Of a stretch of DNA of 54,161 bases, positions 10,401 to 18,009 are shown one piece after another. Position 1 is the stretch's first letter; each line of letters begins with the position of its first letter. A program made the translations under genes and the position numbers. The notes beneath the pieces are model-generated. The model saw nothing but the letters and a program-made list of their open reading frames with translations. It had not been told where the DNA came from and did not search any database. Source of the stretch: an uncultured Ruminococcus sp. (lineage in GTDB: Bacteria > Bacillota > Clostridia > Lachnospirales > Lachnospiraceae); the NCBI GenBank assembly GCA_900553885.1, contig USFD01000009.1, forward strand, positions 1 through 54,161, read 5' to 3'.

Positions 10401-10698
10401 CCCGGCCGTTTTTCTTGTAGATGGAGCTGATCTCTCCGGTGATAACAAACCGCGGGATCTGCTCTCCGGGTACACTGCCGTCCCTGATACGGTACTCCTC
10501 TTTCAGTACATAGAGCCCTTCCTCCGCGGGCTTTAGTTTCTCTTCCAGTTCCTGCCTCCAGGCCGGATGGGTAAAATCTCCGGTCCCCACAATCTGGATC
10601 CCCTTGCGGCGGGCCCACAGATCCAGATGCTCCGGAGTGCAGTCTTTGCTGGTAGCTCTGGAATACCTGGAATGGATATGTAAATCTGCTATATACAT
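7450..10698 (-). CDS. EndoQ-like PHP nuclease fused to UvrD/Rep-type helicase
   Basis: This 1082-residue protein joins two DNA-repair modules. The N-terminal 1-400 is a PHP-fold domain (MYIADLHIHSRYSRAT, TGDFTHP, NSDAHSP) with a four-cysteine zinc site C273-x2-C276 / C289-x2-C292, the layout of endonuclease Q, which cuts 5-prime of deaminated bases such as uracil and hypoxanthine. A Lys/Glu/Pro-rich linker (about 440-490) leads to an SF1A helicase: Walker A GPGTGKT with K515, DEFQD box, GDPDQAIYGFRGA, and the late motif VMTLHASKGLEYPAVF. It ends with a helicase 2B-like region and a tail. The reading frame is continuous, so this is a true fusion. Coupling nicking at deaminated DNA to strand unwinding is the inferred role. 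The start has GGTGACAG upstream, a weak site, but the PHP motif begins at residue 4, which fixes it. It appears to be transcribed alone. Confidence 0.88.
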   Translation of the reverse strand: MYIADLHIHSRYSRATSKDCTPEHLDLWARRKGIQIVGTGDFTHPAWRQELEEKLKPAEEGLYVLKEEYRIRDGSVPGEQIPRFVITGEISSIYKKNGRVRKVHSLILLPGLEDARRISARLEQIGNIHSDGRPILGLDCHDLLEIVLELCPSAVYVPAHIWTPHFSLFGAFSGFDTVEECFEDLTPYIHAMETGLSSDPPMNWRVSALDRYQLISNSDAHSPAKLGREANLLDCDMSYEGLARAVQTGEGLYGTIEFFPEEGKYHMDGHRKCNLCLTPSETMRYGGKCPVCGRKLTVGVSHRVEELADRQEGYIREGAKAFESLVPLPEVIGASVGSSAASKKVQKEYEKMLEQLGAEFEILRNLPLEDIRQVSGGRIAEGIRRLRSGEVERIPGFDGEYGIIRLFCEDELHNMEGQMDFFDLLGGMAVAGRKTDKKKNAGETESIRKEENTGKTRGAAAAENSGQNEMPQGRPAESPEKANPAARAVLNPEQQHAVDSVSARIAVKAGPGTGKTKTLTSRIQYLLEHRRVSPSEITAVTFTNQAAEEMRQRLGKAAGKKQGARSVLIGTFHGICLEFLKDQGEDFCLAGEGELKRLAGLAAEETGLTGGIKMFLEKVSRWKSGMTDTKETSGLSDPVWKETFENYENRKKEQKLYDFDDLLLCAADRFEQGQIPEKWQKRFRYLLVDEFQDINPVQQRLIRIWSSRGRELFVIGDPDQAIYGFRGADPRCFERLAEENADLEVIRLKENYRSSPQIINAAAALWNRNKEESLHPNRPDGAPVRLVKAAGPMGEAIFIAKEINRMAGGIGMLEAHQAAWKNGDRTLRGFGDIAVLCRTNRQADLVERCLQKESIPYVRAGREDFLQDDTVQGSLAFFRYLADPGDIGAEQESAAAVWKLEWNSVTEEIISAAAETFRPLYKKKKPMKFVEEWMKEMGLENSGPMQKLLQMTVFYSSMPEFMNILALGAEGDLKRSPGRRHTAETVTVMTLHASKGLEYPAVFLYGVNRGSIPLESGDRSADEEEERRLFYVGMTRAKEELILTTSGEPSDFVRNLDDGLIQRENVEKKKEEICHQMSLFEL

Positions 10699-10800
10699 TC
10701 TGTCACCTTCTTATCTTTTGCTGTCCTTCTGACTTTTTCTGCTAAATACCGGACCTTTCGTTCATCCTCTTTATTCTATCATATTTAAATTTCTGTGAGA

Positions 10801-10880
10801 AAAAAAATCCACGGAACCGTTCTGTCTGCAGTGTAAGCTGTGCTTCATCTGCTGCGTCCAGTTACGGTTCCGCGGATTTA
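10801..10880 (-). terminator. terminator of the arabinoside transport unit
   Basis: Sixteen-base arms with one mismatch (AAATCCACGGAACCGT at 10805-10820 and its partner at 10864-10879) form a stem with a long 43-nt loop. On the minus strand the stem is followed by a T-run (10801-10807). It lies 106 bases after the binding-protein gene. Nothing else is evident in 10699-10985. Confidence 0.75.
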
Positions 10881-10985
10881 TTTATGTATGTTTTTTTCCT
10901 TTTTCCCCTTCAGAGAAGGAAACGATCTGGTATCCGTGTTCTGCTTCTCTGTCTGTGTTCATCATAGCAGTAGTTCTTATCCGGC

Positions 10986-12314
10986 TTACTGTCCCAGCTC
11001 GTTCTGCAGGTCAGCCTGTGCCTGATCCAGAGCGGTCTTTACATCTGTTCCATCTTCAAAGATAGAGTTCAGTGTTACAGTTGTGAACATGTTGTTGATG
11101 GACGGATAAGAAGCAGATGCGTGAGACTTCAGTCCGACGATGCTGTCTCTGATCTCTTTGAGGACATCAAACGGATTGTTCTGGAAGTACTTCACGTACT
11201 GGTTATCCGGATTATTTGTTACTTCTTCATTGTCCCATACGGTTGTATTGCAGGGATCGAATCCAAGCATGTTCCAGATCTCAATAGCTCCGTCTTCAGA
11301 CAGTTTCGCATATGCCAGGAATTCAGCTGCAAGTTCGGAATTCGGTTTGTCCGCTACAACTGCTGTACCTGTTCCGCCGCCGCCGACAGATACTTTCTGT
11401 CCGCTCTCAAGCTGCGGTGCAACCGCGATAGCGATTTTGCCTGACAGATCCGGCATATAGCTTGTGTATCTTGACATCTGCCACATCGGCATGATCGCGC
11501 ATGCGAAATCGCCGCTGTTAAATGCGCCGTAAGCTTCTTCCTTGTCCGGGTTTCCTCCCGGTACAGTTCCGATTGCGTGTGCGTCATAGAGGTCTTTCAG
11601 GATTGTCATAGTCTCAACCATCTCCGGGCTGTTTACAGTAACCTTATCACCGTCTGTATACTCGCCGCCCAGTTCAGCCATCAGCAGGTTCTCTGTCCAC
11701 AGAGCGCTTGTGTCTGCTGTTCCCAGATATTTTCCGGTTTCTTCATAATATTTGCTTCCTGCTTCTTTGAAGTCATCCCATGTCTCGATTGTCTTATAAT
11801 CAATTCCTGCCGCCTCAAGAAGTTCTGTGTTGTAGAAAGCAACTGTCGCACCTACATGTGTCGGAAGTCCGTACAGTTTTCCGTCTTTGCTGTAAAGATC
11901 CAGACGGGACTGAACGATATTTCCGTCAGCTGTATACTGGCTGGCAGCTTCTGTCAGATCCATCAGCGCCGGTGTGCCCTGGGTAAAGTTCGCGAATTTA
12001 CCCTGCTCGATATCAACGAAATCCGGTGTTCCTTCTCCGGAATTCAGAGCGATCTGCAGTTTGTTGTGCATATCGTCGTAAGGCATAACGTTTACATTGA
12101 TGCTTACTTTCTTGTCCGGATTTGCCTCATTCCACTTCTCAGCCATAGTCTTATAGAAATCACCGTGAATCTCTGTAAATGTCCAGAAATCCAGAACTGT
12201 TTCGCCGTCTGCGGTTTTCTTCGGCTCTTCGGATTTGTTTCCGCCGCAGCCTGTCAGGCTTCCAACCAACATTGCAGCGCCAAGGACAAGGGCTATTGCT
12301 TTTTTCTTGTTCAT
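10986..12314 (-). CDS. ABC transporter sugar-binding lipoprotein
   Basis: The 442-residue extracellular solute-binding protein (family 1) has a lipoprotein signal with lipobox LTGC, so Cys23 would carry the lipid. After a short Ser/Glu/Lys linker comes the periplasmic-binding-protein fold with typical strings such as VLDFWTFTEIHGDF, PDFVDIEQGKFANF and ALWTENLLMAELGG. It is the last gene of the cluster, 170 bases after the GH51 gene, and has its own promoter with several TTAAACGTTTAA-like sites. By position beside two permeases, GH51 and GH127 it should capture arabino-oligosaccharides; the AraN-like substrate is inferred, not proven. A strong terminator follows. Confidence 0.9.
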   Translation of the reverse strand: MNKKKAIALVLGAAMLVGSLTGCGGNKSEEPKKTADGETVLDFWTFTEIHGDFYKTMAEKWNEANPDKKVSINVNVMPYDDMHNKLQIALNSGEGTPDFVDIEQGKFANFTQGTPALMDLTEAASQYTADGNIVQSRLDLYSKDGKLYGLPTHVGATVAFYNTELLEAAGIDYKTIETWDDFKEAGSKYYEETGKYLGTADTSALWTENLLMAELGGEYTDGDKVTVNSPEMVETMTILKDLYDAHAIGTVPGGNPDKEEAYGAFNSGDFACAIMPMWQMSRYTSYMPDLSGKIAIAVAPQLESGQKVSVGGGGTGTAVVADKPNSELAAEFLAYAKLSEDGAIEIWNMLGFDPCNTTVWDNEEVTNNPDNQYVKYFQNNPFDVLKEIRDSIVGLKSHASASYPSINNMFTTVTLNSIFEDGTDVKTALDQAQADLQNELGQ

Positions 12315-12331
12315 CTTTTTTCCTCCCTTTA

Positions 12332-12343
12332 TTAAACGTTTTA
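12332..12343. promoter_or_regulatory. LacI-type operator at binding-protein gene
   Basis: TTAAACGTTTTA matches the perfect palindrome TTAAACGTTTAA at 11 of 12 positions. It lies just upstream of the ribosome-binding site and downstream of the -10 element, a place where bound repressor would block transcription. Confidence 0.75.
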
Positions 12344-12356
12344 CTTGTTATTTATA

Positions 12357-12385
12357 GATATAGCACATAGCAGAACGTTTGTAAA
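12357..12385 (-). promoter_or_regulatory. sigma-A promoter of the binding-protein gene
   Basis: On the minus strand TTTACA (12380-12385), a 17-bp spacer and TATATC (12357-12362) form a plausible vegetative promoter. The spacer contains an AAACGTTC operator-like element, and another full site lies 14 bp downstream. Confidence 0.6.
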
Positions 12386-12486
12386 TATTTTTTTACGTTT
12401 ATTTATCAAATTTATCTACTATGCACTATTCTATTTGTCATTTTTTATGCATATTATATAATTTTTTGGATATATAATACGTTTAA
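12371..12486. promoter_or_regulatory. further ACGTTT operator-like sites
   Basis: Three additional related sites lie upstream of the main one: AGAACGTTTGT (centre 12376), TTTTACGTTTAT (12391-12402, 9 of 12) and TAATACGTTTAA (12475-12486, 10 of 12). The last one overlaps the stop codon of the GH51 gene. Confidence 0.45.
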
Positions 12487-13994
12487 CTTCTTACGAGTCT
12501 GATTACATTCCATGACGCTTTGCCAAGTACGGTTGTCAGGAAGCCGTCCTCTGCCTTTCCGCATGGTTTCTGAACCGGAGCTACCTTTTCTCCTGCCGCT
12601 CTGTTTTCCGCCTTCAGGTCATCGCAGGCAAGAACAATCTGTTCCTGCGGTTTATAACCTTCAAAGCTTCTTACATCCACAGTCAGCTCAATATCCTCTT
12701 CCAGATTGCGGTTTACCGCGAATATAGCCAGTTCTTCTTTTTCTTCATTAAACACAGATACCGCTACAATGTCGCTGACTTCCCCGTGCTCTTTTGTCTG
12801 ATGGGACGGACTGTCGGTCAGAAGCTCCAGCACCGTGCCGCGGCCGTATTTTGAAGCATGAAGGAAGGGATAATAAATCGTCTGCCGCCATGCACATCCG
12901 TCCGTCTCCGTCATGACAGGAGCAATTACATTGACAAGCTGTGCCAGGCATGCGATCTTTACCCGGTCCGCATGTCTGAGCAGCGTGATCATCATCAGTC
13001 CCACCATCAGCGCATCCTCAAAGTTATAGTGGTCTTCCAGCAGATGGGGCGCAACCTGCCATGGATGATTGGTTGTGATATCTTCTTCTTCGCTCTTAGA
13101 ATGGAACCACACATTCCACTCGTCAAAACTTAAATTGATCGTCTTCTTGCTGCGTTTCTTGGCCTTTACAAAGTCACAGGCAGCTGTCACCGTCCGGATA
13201 AAAGCATCCATGTCCTCCGCCCTGGCCAGATAATCGTCCGTATTATTCTCTGCGTTTCCGTAGTACTGGTGGAGCGAAATATAATCTACGTAATCGTAGT
13301 CATATTCCAGAGTTGTGGCTTCCCACTGCGGGAATGTAGGCATTTCCATAAAAGAGCTTCCACAGGAGACAAGCTCAATTGACGGATCAATTAATTTCAT
13401 TGCCTTTGCCGTTTCCTCTGCCAGCCGTCCGTACTCATCCATTGTCTTTCGTCCAAGCTGCCACTCTCCGTCCATCTCATTTCCCAGGCACCAGAGTTTG
13501 ATATTATACGGATCCTTTATCCCGTGGCTGATTCTCAGATCACTGTATTTTGTTCCCGAGGGATGATTGCAGTATTCCAGGAGGTTGCAGGCGTCTGCAG
13601 TTCCCCTTGTTCCCAGATTCACCGCCATCATTGTGTCCGCTCCGATTTTCCTGGTCCACTTTGCGAATTCCCCCAGCCCGAATGTATTGGGCTCCAGGCT
13701 TCTCCACGCAAGTTCCAGTCTTGGTTTTCTCTCGCTTAACGGTCCCACGCTGTCTTCCCAGAAAAAGTTGGATACAAAGTTTCCGCAGGGATAGCGGATA
13801 ATGGGCACATTCAGCTCTCTGACCAGTTCGATTACATCTTTGCGGAATCCGTTTTCATCTGCGGACGGATGGCCCGGCTGATAAATGCCTCCGTAAACCG
13901 CCCTTCCCAGATGTTCGATAAAGGAACCGTAGATCCTTTTGTCCACAGGCGCCACTTTAAACGCCTTGTCTACAATCATTTTTGCTTTTCTCAT
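12483..13994 (-). CDS. GH51 alpha-L-arabinofuranosidase, cytoplasmic
   Basis: The 503-residue enzyme hydrolyses terminal alpha-L-arabinofuranosyl residues from imported oligosaccharides. Both catalytic glutamates of GH51 are present at the expected places: E173 in GNEMDGEW (acid/base) and E292 in SFDEWNVW (nucleophile), close to E175/E294 of the Geobacillus enzyme. The N-terminus (IYGSFIEHLGRAVYGGIY) and C-terminus (NVIRLV) are also typical. There is no signal peptide, so it acts in the cytoplasm. The start at 13994 has AGGAGG about 9 nt upstream; an earlier ATG at 14030 has no site. It lies 49 bases after the second permease and is probably transcribed with the GH127-permease operon. Confidence 0.95.
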   Translation of the reverse strand: MRKAKMIVDKAFKVAPVDKRIYGSFIEHLGRAVYGGIYQPGHPSADENGFRKDVIELVRELNVPIIRYPCGNFVSNFFWEDSVGPLSERKPRLELAWRSLEPNTFGLGEFAKWTRKIGADTMMAVNLGTRGTADACNLLEYCNHPSGTKYSDLRISHGIKDPYNIKLWCLGNEMDGEWQLGRKTMDEYGRLAEETAKAMKLIDPSIELVSCGSSFMEMPTFPQWEATTLEYDYDYVDYISLHQYYGNAENNTDDYLARAEDMDAFIRTVTAACDFVKAKKRSKKTINLSFDEWNVWFHSKSEEEDITTNHPWQVAPHLLEDHYNFEDALMVGLMMITLLRHADRVKIACLAQLVNVIAPVMTETDGCAWRQTIYYPFLHASKYGRGTVLELLTDSPSHQTKEHGEVSDIVAVSVFNEEKEELAIFAVNRNLEEDIELTVDVRSFEGYKPQEQIVLACDDLKAENRAAGEKVAPVQKPCGKAEDGFLTTVLGKASWNVIRLVRS

Positions 13995-14042
13995 GTATAG
14001 ATACCTCCTGTTGTCGTAATGACGCAGCAAAAAGAAACTGCA

Positions 14043-14888
14043 TTAACCTTTTACGGCTCCCGCCGTCATTCCTTCGATAAAGTATTTCTGGAAGAACAGG
14101 AACAGGATCAGGATCGGCAGCACGGAGAAGAACGAACCGACGATCAGAAGATCATAATTGTTCCCATACGGTGTGATCAGAGTATTCAGTCCGATCGGAA
14201 GTGTATATTTGGTGCTGGAACGCAGTACAAGCAGAGGCCAGAGGAAGTTGTTCCAGCTGTTCATACCGTTCAGGATCGCCATAGCCGCAAAGGACGGCTT
14301 CATAATCGGCATGATCAGTTTGAAGAAAATTCCATACTCCGTCGCTCCGTCAATTCTTCCCGCCTCAATGATCTCCTTGGGCATTCCCGAAAGGTACTGA
14401 CGGAAGAAGAAGATCGTCATGGCATTGGCAATGAAGGGAAGCAGTACCGCCGCATAGCTGTCTGAAAGCCCCATATCATTGATCTGTACATACAGCGGAA
14501 GCATAATCATCTCGAAGGGCACTGACATAATCAGAAGAACGCAGACAAAGAAGAAATTCTTAAATCTGAATTCATACGCCGCGAAACCATATGCGACAAA
14601 TGCACTGATCAGCAGGGTCAGCACCACCTGCGCCACTGTCAGAATTACACTGTTAAAGAACCATGTAAAATAATCCCCTGAATCCGTAAAGAGCATGATC
14701 CAGTTGTCAAAATTGGCAGTTGAAAAATCCAGCTTCAGATTCAGGCCATACCGGATCAGCATACTGCCTTCCTGGAAGGTTCCCACAAAGATGGCCCAGA
14801 ACGGAAGAAGAACCATAACCGCAATCAGGAGAAATAAGAAAACCATACAGATTTTTGCAAACAGTTTACTGCCTTTGTTCTTTTTCAT
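14043..14888 (-). CDS. ABC transporter permease, MalG/AraQ type
   Basis: The 281-residue inner-membrane protein has about six hydrophobic helices and the permease EAA loop, EAGRIDGATEYGIFFKLIMP, which docks the ATPase. It belongs to the carbohydrate-uptake-1 permease family (MalG/AraQ side). Its ATG overlaps the stop of the preceding permease (TAATG), which indicates translational coupling. No ATP-binding subunit is encoded in the window; in many Firmicutes one MsmX/MsmK-type ATPase serves several sugar importers, and that is the likely case here. Confidence 0.95.
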   Translation of the reverse strand: MKKNKGSKLFAKICMVFLFLLIAVMVLLPFWAIFVGTFQEGSMLIRYGLNLKLDFSTANFDNWIMLFTDSGDYFTWFFNSVILTVAQVVLTLLISAFVAYGFAAYEFRFKNFFFVCVLLIMSVPFEMIMLPLYVQINDMGLSDSYAAVLLPFIANAMTIFFFRQYLSGMPKEIIEAGRIDGATEYGIFFKLIMPIMKPSFAAMAILNGMNSWNNFLWPLLVLRSSTKYTLPIGLNTLITPYGNNYDLLIVGSFFSVLPILILFLFFQKYFIEGMTAGAVKG

Positions 14889-15787
14889 TATCTGTCCTCC
14901 TCCTTCTTAAAGGTTCCGGTCGCGGTCAGCTGCACAATATTGATGGCAAGGACGATTACCAGCAGCACAACGCCCACGGCACTTGCATATCCCATATCGT
15001 TTTTCTCAATTCCCTGCCGGTACAGATATCCTACGATGGTCAGTCCGATGTTGTTCGGGGAATTGTTGCCCTGATACAGCATGTAGCTTTCATTGAACAT
15101 TGCCAGACCGCCGTAGATACTGATTGTAAGTACATAAACCAGGGTCGGCTTGAGCTGGGGAATCGTAATTTTTATAAACTTCTGCCAGGTTGACGCGCCG
15201 TCTATGGAAGCCGCCTCATAATAATCCTCCGGAATGCTCTGCAGACCGGACAGGAAATACATCATGTTGACGCCCCACCAGCGCCAGCATGCCAGTGTCA
15301 GAAGCGCGATAAATCCTGTTGTCGCTCCCTTCAGCCATTTGATCGGTTCCGCGCCGAACAGGCCGATAAACTGATTCATAAGCGCTGTATCCATTTCGCC
15401 GAAAATCAGACGGAAAATCGTACCTGCAACTACAACGGAAGTCAGAGCCGGAATAAATAAGGATGATTTGAAAAATCCTTTTATCTTTCCCTTCACCAGT
15501 TTTGAGTTCACCATGCACGCCAGCAGCATTGGAATCGGAATAAGCAGGATCAGCGTAAATATCATGTATTTAAAGCTGTTTGCCACGGCTGTCATGAACA
15601 CTCTGTCTCCCAGAAGACGGGTAAAATTATCCAGCCCGATAAATGTTTCCTGGCCGGGCAGAATCTTCTGCGTGCTCATAATTCCCGACTTAATCAGGGG
15701 AACAATCCAGAACACCGCAAAGGTCACCACAAACGGAAGGATAAATATGTACGGCGCCGCCTTTTTGGAATACAAAAATTTCTTCAT
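14888..15787 (-). CDS. ABC transporter permease, MalF/AraP type
   Basis: The 299-residue membrane protein is the other half of the sugar channel. It has six predicted helices and the EAA loop EAASIDGASTWQKFIKITIP near 200. It starts 14 bases after the GH127 stop with a GGAGG-type site, and its stop overlaps the next permease start by one base. Placement between two arabinofuranosidase genes supports import of arabinose-containing oligosaccharides. Confidence 0.95.
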   Translation of the reverse strand: MKKFLYSKKAAPYIFILPFVVTFAVFWIVPLIKSGIMSTQKILPGQETFIGLDNFTRLLGDRVFMTAVANSFKYMIFTLILLIPIPMLLACMVNSKLVKGKIKGFFKSSLFIPALTSVVVAGTIFRLIFGEMDTALMNQFIGLFGAEPIKWLKGATTGFIALLTLACWRWWGVNMMYFLSGLQSIPEDYYEAASIDGASTWQKFIKITIPQLKPTLVYVLTISIYGGLAMFNESYMLYQGNNSPNNIGLTIVGYLYRQGIEKNDMGYASAVGVVLLVIVLAINIVQLTATGTFKKEEDR

Positions 15788-15800
15788 TTCCTTTTTCCTC

Positions 15801-17753
15801 CTATCTCAATAATTCTTTTACCCAGACAAGCATCTCGCCTTTGTCCCGGTTTCCCCAGTAACCATACGGGACAAAAGTCAGCTCCGTCTCCTCAAGGACA
15901 GGCGGGCCTCCCCTCCTGTACAGAGTCTGTCCGTCCCAGCTGTCCTCAGAAAGCTTCTTTCCGTGAACCTTAAGAACCGAACATCCTCCAAGATGTCCTC
16001 TCTCATACACCTCCTGTATCTCCTGATCCGACTGTACAAACACGGATGCCAGGTTCGGACCGTTATCCGCCTCTTCCAGGCAGTATACAAGGGGACCTTT
16101 CACCAGCGCCGTCTTGCCGGAATCTGCCCGCACCTGAGGATTTGCGTGAACAAATTCCGCCGGAGCCTCAAAAGAGATCTCCAGTACAGCGTCACGGAAG
16201 CTGCCCTCTACTTTCGCGTATCCGTTCTCGACCGTAAATTCAACATTCTGTCCGTCTTTCCGGATCGTGAATTCACGCGCATACGCGGGAATCCGGAAAT
16301 AGAACGCTGCCTGCGCCTCCCTCTCCGCGCGGATCTGAAACTTCATCTGGTTTTTCCATGGAAAATCACCGCTCAGCTCCAGATGGAAGTTCACACCGTT
16401 CATTTCCACATCTGCCTGGTTGGATATGTAGAGATTTGTATAAATCCTGTCCTTCTCCTGAAAATAAATATACTGTCCGAGTGATGCCAGTGTTCTTGTA
16501 ATATTCGGCGGGCAGCATGCCACTCCGTACCAGGTCTGACGCACCGGCTTTACATGTTCTTTGGATGTTTTCGGCATACAGCTGGGCGGCCATACTTCCA
16601 GCGGATTTACATAGAAGAAGCTCTTTCCGTCCATGGCAATGCCTGAAAGCAGTGTATTGTACAGTGCCCTCTCTACCGTGTCCATATAAGACGCGTCCTT
16701 CGTAAGATCCGCCATTCTCTTGCCGAACATGGCCAGTCCGATTGAGGCGCAGCTTTCCGAATAATTATAGTCATTGGGCAGATCATAGTCTGTTGTAAAA
16801 CGCTCCAGTATTCCGGAAGATCCGATACTGCCTGTAATATACATCTGCTTATTTACAATATTGTTCCACAGCCTGCTGCAGGCATCAAACAGTGTCTTAT
16901 CCTCATACTCACAGGCCAGATCCGCCATCGCGCTGTACATATAGACCGCACGCACAGCATGGCCTTCCGCCTTCTGCTGTTCCCGGACCGGAAGATCGGA
17001 CTGGGAATAAACCGGGTCATAATTGACGAATTCCGGCATAAGCAGTTTGTAGTTTTCCGACTTAATTTCTTTCAGGAAATAATTTTCCCCCTGTCCGCGG
17101 GCGTCGATAAAATATCCGGCCATTTCCAGATACTTCTCTTTTCCTGTAACCCGGTACAGTTTGACCAGAGCCAGCTCAATCTCCTGATGTCCGGGATATC
17201 CATGGATCTTTCCTTCTTCAGGGCCGAATGTTCTGCAGATCAGATCCGCGAATTTTGATACAATTTCAAGAAACTTTTTCTTGCCCGTGGATTCATAGTA
17301 CGCCACCGCCGCTTCGATCATGTGGCCTGCAGTATAAAGCTCGTGGCCTTCTGTAAGGTTTTTCCAGCGCAGTCCCGGTTCTTTGATTGTGAAATATGTA
17401 TTCAGATATCCATCCGGCTGCTGAGCGCGTCCGATCAGGTCTATGACCTCGTCCGCCAGTTTTTCCAGTTTTTCATCTCTCTCAAAATTCAGAACAAATC
17501 CGACTGCCTCCAGCCATTTTGCCACGTCTGTATCCTGAAAAACAGCGCCGTAATACTCGCCCTGTTTTTCTCCCGCAGCAATCCTGAAATTTTCAATGCA
17601 GTGGCTCGTCTCCACGCCTTCCAGATTGTCATTGAGAATGTCCCACTGGTATGGAATAATTACATCTTTTACCAGTCTGATGTACTTTCTCCAGAACGCA
17701 TCCGAAATATGGATATTTTTCAGAGAAATACTTGAATTCGCTGCCTTTTTCAT
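15801..17753 (-). CDS. GH127 beta-L-arabinofuranosidase, cytoplasmic
   Basis: The 650-residue enzyme has nearly the length of Bifidobacterium longum HypBA1 (658) and keeps its zinc-cysteine active site: E317 (acid/base position), E333-x-C335 and C413-C414 in ACCPPN, with C413 the expected nucleophile. The motif DYDLPNDYNYSESCAS is diagnostic for the family. There is no signal peptide, so it acts on imported beta-L-arabinofuranosides such as arabinobiose from hydroxyproline-rich plant glycoproteins; the exact substrate is inferred. It is the first gene of the operon GH127-permease-permease-GH51, with a near-consensus promoter at 17872-17900 and a perfect operator 28 bases before the start codon. 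Confidence 0.95.
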   Translation of the reverse strand: MKKAANSSISLKNIHISDAFWRKYIRLVKDVIIPYQWDILNDNLEGVETSHCIENFRIAAGEKQGEYYGAVFQDTDVAKWLEAVGFVLNFERDEKLEKLADEVIDLIGRAQQPDGYLNTYFTIKEPGLRWKNLTEGHELYTAGHMIEAAVAYYESTGKKKFLEIVSKFADLICRTFGPEEGKIHGYPGHQEIELALVKLYRVTGKEKYLEMAGYFIDARGQGENYFLKEIKSENYKLLMPEFVNYDPVYSQSDLPVREQQKAEGHAVRAVYMYSAMADLACEYEDKTLFDACSRLWNNIVNKQMYITGSIGSSGILERFTTDYDLPNDYNYSESCASIGLAMFGKRMADLTKDASYMDTVERALYNTLLSGIAMDGKSFFYVNPLEVWPPSCMPKTSKEHVKPVRQTWYGVACCPPNITRTLASLGQYIYFQEKDRIYTNLYISNQADVEMNGVNFHLELSGDFPWKNQMKFQIRAEREAQAAFYFRIPAYAREFTIRKDGQNVEFTVENGYAKVEGSFRDAVLEISFEAPAEFVHANPQVRADSGKTALVKGPLVYCLEEADNGPNLASVFVQSDQEIQEVYERGHLGGCSVLKVHGKKLSEDSWDGQTLYRRGGPPVLEETELTFVPYGYWGNRDKGEMLVWVKELLR

Positions 17754-17780
17754 AACTCTCCTTCCGTTTCCAACGTCTAA

Positions 17781-17792
17781 TTAAACGTTTAA
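17781..17792. promoter_or_regulatory. LacI-type operator, perfect palindrome (GH127 operon leader)
   Basis: TTAAACGTTTAA is a perfect 12-bp palindrome, 28-39 bases upstream of the GH127 start codon and about 80 bases downstream of the -10 element. The central CG is as in LacI/CcpA-type operators. Confidence 0.8.
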
Positions 17793-17871
17793 CAAATTCT
17801 GCAAAAAAATAATTACGCGTTTTAAAAAAAGCTCTATAAATCTGCGTAATCATCTTCTCTTACTGTTATTT

Positions 17872-17900
17872 TTTATATCATAGACTACCTGTTTTGTCAA
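17872..17900 (-). promoter_or_regulatory. promoter of the GH127-permease-GH51 operon
   Basis: On the minus strand a perfect TTGACA (17895-17900), a 17-bp spacer and TATAAA (17872-17877) form a strong vegetative promoter. Operators flank it on both sides. Confidence 0.8.
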
Positions 17901-17912
17901 TAAAACGCATAA

Positions 17913-17924
17913 TATATCGTTTAA
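17913..17924. promoter_or_regulatory. upstream operator-like site of the GH127 operon
   Basis: Read on the minus strand this is TTAAACGATATA: one half of the palindrome is exact and the other degenerate. It is 13 bp upstream of the -35 and 132 bp from the perfect site, so the promoter is bracketed. Confidence 0.5.
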
Positions 17925-17930
17925 CATTAT

Positions 17931-17972
17931 AATAAGTGCACAAATTTCTTTTCAGCTTTTTGTGCACTTATT
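17931..17972 (-). terminator. long inverted repeat, possible lacI terminator
   Basis: Perfect 14-bp arms (AATAAGTGCACAAA at 17931-17944 and its complement at 17959-17972) enclose a 14-nt loop, 38 bases after the LacI gene. No T-run follows on the minus strand, so termination would be weak. It may instead be a protein-binding site. Confidence 0.45.
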
Positions 17973-18009
17973 TCCGGTAGTTTAACTATTTTACATTAAC
18001 ATCCTGATA

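Noticed and set aside
8980..10536. A 518-residue plus-strand ORF opposite the EndoQ-helicase gene
   Set aside because: No site, no recognisable domain, Arg/Pro/Leu-rich composition of an antisense frame; the opposite strand has clear helicase and PHP motifs.
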